Below, piece after piece: positions 56,113 through 64,000 of a stretch of DNA of 64,000 nucleotides. Origin of the DNA: Cliona cf. orientalis. Its lineage: Eukaryota > Porifera > Demospongiae > Clionaida > Clionaidae. Within the stretch, counting starts at the first letter, position 1; each line of letters begins with the position of its first letter. A program made the position numbers and the translations under genes. The DNA lies in the NCBI GenBank assembly GCA_963930775.1, contig OZ005705.1, positions 5,022,001 to 5,086,000 on the forward strand, in the 5' to 3' direction. The notes under the pieces were generated by a model. That model did no database searches and was not told where the DNA came from. It worked only from the letters and a program-made list of their open reading frames with translations.

Positions 56113-57340
56113 TATCGTACCCTCGCGAAAGAGGGCCCACTACGAAATATCGGTCCACTCCCCACTTTGGGTCCCTACACTTGCTTCTAGGGCGGTTTGC
56201 CTTACAGTTGGCCAAGAAGGGGGGAAGGGCCGATATTCAAGGTATCAATATCGCATTTGGACGTGAAAGAGCGTCCAGGTAAGTTACCCATGCTATCTTT
56301 ATAATTCGAATAGTAGCAGCAGCTACCACTGATTTCAGCCACGATTACCAATCAAGAGCAAGGGCGGCTGGCTATCGGGCCGATACTTCACCGTAAGTTG
56401 TTGACAGCAGCCATATTAAGTGGGCGTGGTTATGATCGCTAGCCGTGCACGATCATTTGTTTGAGCTGAAATGTGGCATAAAGGCTTAGTTTTTGGCTGT
56501 TTGGCAGGTTATACCGATCTTGCATAGACCATTTGAAGTTCAGTCCTCATAAACCAGCCATTTGAGCTACGTTTTCAAGGGCAGCTACATATGGGCACAT
56601 ATTCGAATAAGCACTATAGACCTTAGCAGGAAATTGAGCATGTATAGTGGATGGGATTATCCCTACAAATCTTGTTCGTGTACTTTTTGGCCCTGCCATC
56701 CCTACTTCATCCTATACTTGCTACTGTTTCTTATTTTTTTTACTGCTGTCTGGGTATGTAATAATTCGTATGATGTATCACCAATTATACCACCTTGCAT
56801 GATTTTTCCATTCAACTATCAACTTCGTTGTCAATGAGTATGACTACCGTAATCAGACTCAGTCTCAGTGTTTTCTTTCTTTTCGTTAAGTTGCATTGTC
56901 ACTGGCCTTGCATCTTGTGTTGGTCTGTGATGTGTTAAGTTACCGTACCCTCGCGAAAGAGGGCCCATGGGCGGTGCACCTTACATTGGGCCAAAATTGG
57001 GGGATGGGCCGATGTTCGAGGTATCAGTATCGCGTTTATACGCGAAAGAGCGCCCAGGTAAGTTCCTCACGCTATCTTCATAATTTGAATAGTAGCAGCG
57101 GCTACTATGACTTCAGCCTTATTCAAGCACAGTTACCAATCCAGAGCAAGGGCGGCCGCGATACTTCACCGTGTGTCGTTGATTGCAGCCATATTAAGTG
57201 GGCGTGGCTACGATCGCTAGTAGTGTACGATCGTTCATTTGTGCTGAAACGTGGCATAAAGCTAGCTAGGCTTAGTTTTACGGCTGTTTAGCGGGGTACT
57301 TTCCCGATCTTACAGAGACTATTCAAAGTTCAGTCCTCAT
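56113..57340. repeat. Two partial family B copies
   Basis: 56113-56575 and 56944-57355 each start with CGTACCCTCGCGAAAGAGGG and run through 'gaaagagcgyccaggtaagtt' and 'aaaccagccatttgag'. They correspond to the element at 8300-8841 read from its right end. A half foldback arm and AT-rich sequence lie between them. Confidence 0.65.
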
Positions 57341-57358
57341 AAACCAGCCATTTGAGCC

Positions 57359-57862
57359 TGTGAGAAGTTCGACCTACAGGTTGTCTTCAAATCGGGCCCA
57401 ACTCTCCGCTCACTGCTCACCAAAGTGAAGGACCCCCTCCCCAAGGAGAAACTGGCAGGTGTGGTCTACCAGATCCCCTGCCAGTGTGGTAAGGTGTACG
57501 TTGGGAAAACGCAGAGGCGCCTAGAGACGTGAGTCAAATAGCATGGGGATACATGCAACAAGGGGGACACGTGGAAGTCTGCCATAGCTAAGCACCAATG
57601 GGACCAGCAACACCAAGTGGATTGGGACACAACCAGAGTGCTGGACAGGGCTGCCAGACCTGTCCAGCTAAAGGTAAAGGAAGCCTTGCACGTCGAGAGG
57701 ACCCCGGCAAACAACAGGCTTAATCGAGACGGGGGCTACGAGCTACAAGGCTGTTGGATCGCGACGATGAAGAAACTAGGGGGCGAGGGCAACTGCGCTA
57801 GCGCTAATCGCGCCGGCGCTCCACCCTCTGCACCTGGCCGCATGGGCGCGCGAGTGCAGTAG
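57359..57862 (+). pseudogene. Penelope-like element: GIY-YIG endonuclease end
   Basis: The translation CEKFDLQVVFKSGPTLRSLL, GVVYQIPCQCGKVYVGKTQR, then TWKSAIAKHQWDQQHQVDW is the C-terminus of a Penelope-like reverse transcriptase with its GIY-YIG nuclease (VYQI ... VYVG). TGA and TAG stand at 57530-57552 where Arg and Glu or Gln codons are expected, fitting CpG decay. The frame otherwise runs on to 57862. The fragment abuts a family B repeat on its left. Confidence 0.78.
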
Positions 57863-57909
57863 CCACGCCTATAAGAGCACCAGCTTTTCGCACCTCGCTT
57901 CACTTTGGC

Positions 57910-57945
57910 CCTGAGGATGACTAGAGCATCTAGTCGAAACGTCGG
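57910..57945 (+). ncRNA. Hammerhead-ribozyme-like motif of the Penelope-like element
   Basis: CTGAGGA fits the CUGANGA core, followed by a seven-pair stem around the loop AGCAT (tgactag / ctagtcg), then GAAAC and GTC. This is the minimal hammerhead layout with a very short third stem described for Penelope-like elements, and it lies just downstream of the GIY-YIG frame as expected. Cleavage activity is not shown by sequence alone. Confidence 0.6.
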
Positions 57946-58229
57946 CAAGTTTTACCGAACAGTTAAGTTGTCCGAAAAGAACCTTTGTTTTATTTAATGT
58001 AGCATAACATCATTCAACTATTACAAGTCATGTATGTTTGATGTCAGATAATCTGAACGCTACTAACAGCATGCTATATACAATCGAGTACAGTGCGCAT
58101 GTGCAGATGAAAGCAGCATGCACTGAACTTTGAACCTATGCGATTTATTATCCATGGTGTAGACCACACCCCTAGCTCACTGCAGGCCAAGAGCAGCTGC
58201 TCAAACTCACCATGTAATGGCGACGTTCT

Positions 58230-58560
58230 CACTCTGCTCAAACATCGAATCTACCACCAGACAATGACAAAGAGCAGACATGGCCTCTTGCTTCGCTTGA
58301 GGCTCGGTGGCCTGCAGAGCAGTCCTCCATATCGAAACGCGTGGCGCTTGCGCTGCTCGCTCGAGCTCGTGAATGCATCCCTATGGCCCCTAGGCCCTGG
58401 CAATCTCATTTGTGCACACAGCACAACAATTCTGACCAATCATGAGTCTTCTGAACTTGTAGGAGAGTACATCTTTCAGGTTAGGACACGGACTATATAA
58501 GAAAATTGTCATTCTAAAAAATATTTTCGTTGTATATAGCATAATGATTCAACTTCCACA
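58230..58560. repeat. Segment duplicated at 60690-61050
   Basis: Shared marks in the same order are 'cgacgttctc', 'gcacacnnn..ttctgaccaatc' and 'aatattttcgttgtatatag.ataat'. The two copies flank the THAP/DDE remnant. They may be duplicated first exons or ends of a larger element. Confidence 0.45.
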
Positions 58561-58633
58561 TAATACTACAAAGGTCATGTGCTGCATTGATGTCACTACA
58601 CCATTTATTTCAATATCAATAACAAGTACTGCC

Positions 58634-58800
58634 AGATAACAGCGACAAGTACTTTTATTGTGGGCAAGGCGAACATGATTCAATGATTGCTTGTGATGCA
58701 CCAAACTGCCCTATCGAGTGGTTTCACTTTCCTTGTGTCGGACTTACCAATGAACCTGTGGGGGAGTTATATTTTTTTTTATTTTGCAAAGAGTGTACGT
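58634..58800 (+). pseudogene. PHD-finger fragment
   Basis: DNSDKYFYCGQGEHDSMIAC, DAPNCPIEWFHFPCVGL and FCKECTS give the last part of a PHD finger like that of ING proteins. The second cysteine of the usual CxC pair is absent (YCGQ), and five extra residues stand before FCKEC. It resembles the PHD tail of the broken gene at 24551-26035 and is likely a piece of the same transposon type. Confidence 0.6.
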
Positions 58801-58982
58801 CTAGGATATATAGTTGCATTTGCATTGTATACATAACATGCATACAATTGCAAATCCTATTACATATATATTATGTTTGAGATTTTGCATATTTTATTAG
58901 TATGATTTTACATGACTTGTATATGTTACAACTGTACACTCATAGTTGTGAATTGTTGATAGACAATGCATAACTAACATGT

Positions 58983-60450
58983 TCACACAACAGATGCAGA
59001 GAGGTTTGTTAAAGCAGCTGTTACCACCAGAATGGCATCTATGGTGGGAACAGTGTCAGATGGTCTTTTGACTAAGGTAATCGGCAGAGTTCCCTGAAGG
59101 ATCTTGTACTTTTTACATAGCTGCCCAATTACACGTTCAACATGAATTCTGACTCTTGCTAGCTGACGAGACATTTCCACTTCCTTCTGAGACAGCTGTG
59201 TTTTTTCCTTTGGTAAATAAGGGGGTTTCTAATTTGGCTCCCCAAATGGCTAGTTCGTTGCTGATATTGAACCCTTGATCTGCCAGAATAACATCGCCGT
59301 ATTCAATGTGATCCAAGAAGCCACACTCCTGTATAATAACTTTGTCCAATACTGTTCCTCCCCATGCATTTGAAATGTAAACAGTGACACCTGTTGGTGA
59401 AACAGCAATCAGGACTTTAACTGTGTTGTGCTTTTTATAGTTAGAATAAGTTGCCACTCTAGCAACAAAGGAGAGGGGGCGTTCGATAAAAACCTCAAAA
59501 CAATCGATTATGCATTTGACTCTGTTATAGTGTTTATGAAAAGTTTGGGGGAGATTGGCTCGTAGTGTTTCCGCATCTGGCCATTTCACTAATTGCTGTA
59601 GATTGTGATGCATTGTGCGAAGCCACTTGTGAAAGATGCCAGAGAAATGTGGTTCACTACAGTGAAGATGATATGCAAGATGTTTCATTGGGGTGTTAAG
59701 TCGGAGTTAAAAAGAATTCATCCATTCCCTTAGACTCAGGAAGAGCATGAGCATAGTTCTTTAGTAGACCGAACAAAGTGATGAATAAGGTGAAGGTCGG
59801 CAAGCCAGTATAGAAGCATGTCTTAGCATCATCATCTCGAATAGACTCCGCACCGAACTTTTCACTCTTCAGCTGACTTTCTAAGGTAGCATTTGTCTGG
59901 CTCAATGTCACATTTATTGCCAACTGTTCTCTACTGAGACTCATCCTGTCCTCATCGTCTTTGCATTTGTTTCCATCCTCCATTCGTGGGGTCTTTTCTG
60001 GCTGAGTGCTGCTGCTGGCATCCTCAGCATCTCTTTGCCGTTTTGCACAACTTATACTTCTCTTAAGACGTGCTAACGAGGGACCAACTGGCGATTTTGT
60101 CTTTTTCTTGCATGGGAAGATAGATGGAACATAATTAGGGTGCCTAGGATCTTTAGAAGGCTTACCTACAAAACAATGGATTCATTGTGACTAGTAAGGT
60201 CACTAAATACTTTTATTTTGAAGCTTACCAGTCACAAAGTGGTCGCTACACAGCCTGGTGTATTCAGTAGGTGTCCAATGCTACCGACTGATGGCAGCGA
60301 TCCACTTCTCCCTCTGAACGTGATCAGCTGGAATTCGAAAAAAACCTGCTTCTGGCTACCTTTTGTCTTTCTGTTGGTACAGTTAACAGCACAGCAGGTT
60401 TGTGGCATCTTAATAGTAGCCCTGAAACGGCACCAAACATCAACAGTCAA
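58983..60450 (-). pseudogene. THAP / DDE_4 (Harbinger-like) transposase remnant
   Basis: The minus strand begins with a THAP zinc finger: MPQTCCAVNCTNRKTKGSQK, then RIPADHVQREKWIAAI, a TAG, and TEYTRLCSDHFVTG with a splice donor. The next exon has PNYVPSIFPCKK and a coiled coil. The DDE_4 core follows: NTPMKHLAYHLHCSEPHFSG, CIIDCFEVFIERP, WGGTVLDKVIIQ, VILADQGFNI, TKGK and RQLARVRIHVERVIG. The first Asp (IIDCFE) and second (LADQGF) are present. Frameshifts near 59695 and 59205 and the TAG near 60285 show decay. This is the ISL2EU/Harbinger type. Confidence 0.78.
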
Positions 60451-61746
60451 GACTTGTGCCCAATTTTCACACGCACTTGCGATCGTACGCTGTATAAAGC
60501 TATGGCAGCGTTGACCACCAAAATGGCGGATAGCAATGGTTGCTATGCAGTTAATGGGCTAAACGGTCACGCCTTAAGTCATCTATAAACGGGTATGACA
60601 GCAAACAGTTACCTCGCCTCTTCAGTCTTGCTTTGCAAGAAGTATAGATATGCGAGAAACCAGAGACTTGGTGGCCCAGGCCCAGCTTGCGAGTACAACG
60701 ATGACGTTCTCGCCCCGCTGATGCTGGCACAGGCGCAAGATCAAGAGGTTAGGGCTAGGCTAGGCTAGCTAGGCTATAGCTAGCTAGCTGTACTGCAGCA
60801 TAGGCCGGCCGTAGGGCTGTACTCGCGATCGATATCGATGGATTGCTAGCGCTCAATACGCACGATGTGCGATCGATGGCCGGCCAGATGGCCGTGCCCA
60901 GCGCGAGCGCGAGGCGCTTTGCGTGCCTCGTGCATCTCCATGGATACCATTTTTTTGCACACGACCCTACCGTTCTGACCAATCGGGTGCATTATAACAC
61001 AAATGAACACTTTCTGAAAATATTTTTCGTTGTATATAGTATAATAATATTAATATTACAGGGTTGAACACACAACATTAAAATATCCAAGTGGGCTTTA
61101 TGATGAAGGTATCAGTGAGGTATTTTGTATAATCAGAGTGAGGGTTGAGATCTAGCATCAGACTTGGCCTGTCAAGTGCAATTTCAGTCTTTCGATGGGA
61201 TATCTTTGTTCAATACAATTGAACATGCATCAGTGAGACTCTCGAGAGCCAGGTAACCAGTGTGCGCATTGCAGTATTTCATATCCGATGCAACGCAGTA
61301 GCCATGTCCCTCATTAGCTTGTTCCTGAAAGACAGCTGGGACAAATCTGAAAGAAGGCAATTTCATGCTGAGTAGCGATGAAAACCTTCTAGGGAGCGAA
61401 TTTTGTAAGCCAGTAAGTTTATTGTTGATGGTTGTCACCATTATCGATAGTGTTCACTGAGCATGAGCTGAGCGCTCGAGCACTCGCAAGCGCCATGGGC
61501 CACTGACTTCGGTCACATGACTTCACCATGGCAACAGTGTAGGAGCATGCGCATTATATGACAGAATGGCATGTCAGACACACCCACATTTAAATGCACT
61601 GCGTAAACCCACGATTCATTGACTGTCACGATAGCAAAAGTAGCGTGCCGTGGACCTACGCTCAACAAAATGGAGACTTAAACTAAGGTGAGAAGTCACG
61701 CGAGTCTTGAGATAGCCCTGGATAAGATGAAAGAAAGAAGAATGAG

Positions 61747-62625
61747 AAATTTCACTTTTTACATCCCACCTGCGAGCAGTCTCCAACCTAAGGAAGGATA
61801 ATACCATTGTAATTCTTCCCGCCGACAAGGGCAATTCCACTGTGATCATGCACAAGATGGAATACGGAGAAAAAAAAATCCATGACCTGCTGAGTGATCA
61901 TAGCTACCATCCACTGAAGAAAGACCCCACACTGAGATTGGAGAGGAAGATGAACACCACTCTCAAGGAACTGGAGAAGACAGGAGAGATAGACCCACAA
62001 CTGCGTAAGATGCTCACACCACAGAACAGCTACCATCCACAGTTATATGGACTTCCCAAAATCCACTCCCCCCCCCCCCCCCCCCCCCCCAATAGTCTCT
62101 TCAATACATACCACCTGGCCAAAGAGCTCACACGAATCCTGACTCCACTCCGAGGAAAGACAGCTCTTACTGGACTTGTTGGTACAAAGAAAAGGTATGT
62201 TCCTGACAACAACCGTGTACAGAAAACCAACACATACTGACTCAACTTCAGATCTAACCACCACCCCAGGATCAAAACGGGTATCATCAAATACTTAACA
62301 CACAAAGCAAAAAGTGTGTGCCACTCCAGCCATGTGGAGTCAGAACTAAAACACCTTCAAAAAGTCTTCACCATGAATGATTACCCCCTGCAAGCGGTCA
62401 AGAGATGCCTGACCAAGACAACAGACACCATCACTGACACCACAGAGCCGGAACCAACTGCAGAGCCGGAGCCAACTGATGATAAACCGAAGTTTTTATG
62501 CCTCCCATACGTACAAAACCTCCGCAAAAGTATTGAGAGTTCCTGGAAAGACTTGAACATGAAGATTGTATTACATGTACAGTCACACAGAACACTGCGC
62601 ACCATCTTCAGTTGTTAGGCCAGCG
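61747..62625 (+). pseudogene. Penelope-like reverse transcriptase with core deleted
   Basis: The N-terminal part reads HLRAVSNLRKDNTIVILPAD, KGNSTVIMHKMEYG, YHPLKKDPT and YHPQLYGLPKIH. After a run of 23 C come TYHLAKELTRILTPLRGKT, then the C-terminal part LNFRSNHHPRIKTGIIKYL, VFTMNDYPLQAVKRCLTKT and FLCLPYVQNL. Most of the catalytic palm, including the YxDD motif, is missing between 62185 and 62215. A TGA at 62240 also breaks the frame. It is the same element type as the nuclease piece at 57359. Confidence 0.75.
62068..62090. repeat. Poly-C tract of 23 bases
   Basis: An uninterrupted C homopolymer replaces the expected KP..PLRPIVS coding segment of the Penelope-like reverse transcriptase. 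Its exact length may be an assembly estimate. Confidence 0.9.
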
Positions 62626-62989
62626 GTCCAATTGTTGCAGATCCAGGAAGTGCATCCGGTAGCACATTCCAGTGCATGCATGCAACTTTTGCCTTTTTTT
62701 ATCTATTTTTCTTGCCTGTTCTATCTAGGCCATCTTTCACTTCTAGGACTCCAACAAAGACCAGAAGACAGAGCAATTCTTCTAATTTCTGCTCGTTCAA
62801 GTCCTTTAACCTGGAGACATCCATGAGCTCCGCGGCGACCGCTTTTGTGCATGCTACCCTCAAGCACTCACAAAAAGTGCTTCGTGCAAAAAAGTGGCAC
62901 GTTTTGGTTCCCTAGGATGGATTCCCATGGTTCAAGTACCATTCAATAGCTCTTGTGTTGCTCTACAGTATAAGGCTGGAACAAAGGTT

Positions 62990-63690
62990 TTCCATCGAGG
63001 ACGTGCATGCAGTGGCGAGCTCAAGCAGCTGCTATTGACCTGCACCGAGGGGTGTGGTCTACGAAGTAATACTAATAGTTCGTGCTGCTGCTGCTGCTGG
63101 CATGTGCACTGTATTAAACGATTGATATACGTACAGCTATTTAGGGGAGATGAGATTTTCTGTGATACTGAGCTTTAATACTGTGAATAATTCATGCATA
63201 TTAGGCCACAGCAATTTAATATTCTGTTTCTCATCCAATGCAATATAAAAAATCAATGCGGGCGGGCGGCATTGTTTACAAACACAGCTGAAAAAACACA
63301 GCACGTGATCCACAGGGACACTGAATTGACGTTATTTAATAGTGCGCTTTAATTACAGTGACGTCGTGCGTTCAAGTTTGTGAGCTATTTGTGTGACAGT
63401 TGGTCTGTTCCACGGTGCGAGAGCTCTATAGTTCTATCGACTACGCATCTTTGCATGGAGGAACTCGTCGTGTTTTTTCAAGTGGCTGTTCTAACATTTT
63501 CAATGCGGTGCTTTGTACAAGGCTATATATGAGTGTTTTTGCAAGTCAATATCCTGGGAGTCTATGCGGGCGGTGGATGAGAAACAGGATATTAAATTGC
63601 TGTGGCCTTAGCCATTATTCCATGATTGTGACATCAAACATACTTGTAATCATACTAAAAAATATTTTTCAGAGCAGCAAGTTTCTTATA
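62990..63690. repeat. Second copy of the 55550-55875 segment, enlarged
   Basis: It starts with 'agctcaagcagctgctattgacctgcaccgaggggtgtggtct' and ends with 'ccatgattgtgacatcaaac..actt'. Between the shared ends it holds about 400 bases not in the first copy, including a small open frame at 63400-63702 that I do not recognise. Confidence 0.55.
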
Positions 63691-63692
63691 TA

Positions 63693-63861
63693 CCGTAGTT
63701 AATCGAATACAACGTATGATCCAATCTAACGTAAGAATTAGCATTTTGTGAATTCTCATAACGTATATATATGGAGCGATTGACGACCTTTACCAGAAAA
63801 GCGCGCGTTTTTTCAAAATTGAAATTATTTTTTTCCATACGTAGTATTAGATTAAGTACGG
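63693..63861. mobile_element. MITE, pogo-derived family A (inverted copy)
   Basis: The ends CCGTAGTTAATCGAATACAA and the complement of GTATTAGATTAAGTACGG, with TA on both sides (63691-63692, 63862-63863). The interior 'atggagcgattgacgacctttaccag' is the complement of the block in the copies at 1-159 and 13641-13799. Confidence 0.85.
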
Positions 63862-64000
63862 TAATCCATGTCATTACCAGAGGGCACAAAAGATGCACTC
63901 TGCCACATGTTCAGAAGACTCATGACTGGTCAGAATTACAGTGCCGTGTGCATAAGCAAGGATGGCCATAGAGATGTATTGTTGAGTACTTGAGGTTGAA

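Noticed and set aside
61184-61441. Minus-strand frame (GHGYCVASDMKYCNAHTGYL)
   Set aside because: Plausible composition but no known domain, no clear splice sites and no partner exons, so it is not called as a gene.

Overview
This window is animal nuclear DNA and most probably a demosponge. The evidence is short AT-rich spliced introns, a mosaic receptor built from FN3, YWTD-propeller, SRCR, Frizzled-type and Ig-like modules, a Death-domain exon, and a very dense load of DNA transposons and MITEs. The sponge assignment is inferred from remembered family resemblance; no marker gene confirms it. I recognise no tRNA, rRNA, CRISPR or prokaryotic operon.

Layout. 0-2.4 kb holds broken pieces: an SRCR exon fragment and a RecQ-like helicase fragment split by a hAT-type MITE. 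2.4-16.4 kb is one multi-exon plus-strand gene for an extracellular mosaic protein (FN3, YWTD propeller, four SRCR domains, a Frizzled-type cysteine-rich domain, FN3, Ig-like domain, stop). Its exon phases fit from 3747 to 16385. 16.8-24.2 kb is a second gene: TATA box, signal-peptide exon, a large extracellular exon, and a transmembrane exon with NPxY tail motifs. Its last intron carries a nested set of inverted-repeat elements. 24.5-26.0 kb is a broken integrase/Ulp1-protease/PHD gene. 26.7-44.7 kb is probably one Death-domain gene (MAAKIL... start) whose 15.7-kb intron is filled with transposons, with downstream exons coding for a large globular domain and a CCCH zinc finger. 45-64 kb is almost entirely mobile DNA.

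Mobile DNA. Two pogo-superfamily elements with TA target duplications (37865-40914 and 45160-48383) each carry a DDD transposase and, unexpectedly, a separate HIRAN-like gene. A 5.7-kb element (29625-35340) codes for a large multi-part transposase-like protein with an internal 23-residue repeat. Other remnants are a Crypton-type tyrosine recombinase, LINE reverse-transcriptase ends, a Tc1-like fragment, a THAP/DDE_4 transposase, and Penelope-like pieces with a hammerhead-like motif. Many MITE families occur in several copies, including three short derivatives of the 45160 pogo element.

The three host genes look transcribed from the plus strand and independent of each other. Nearly every autonomous transposon gene shows frameshifts, stops or nested insertions, so most are probably dead. 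The most notable signals are the recurrent HIRAN partner gene in two different pogo elements and an apparent exchange of two protein-coding blocks inside one pogo transposase.
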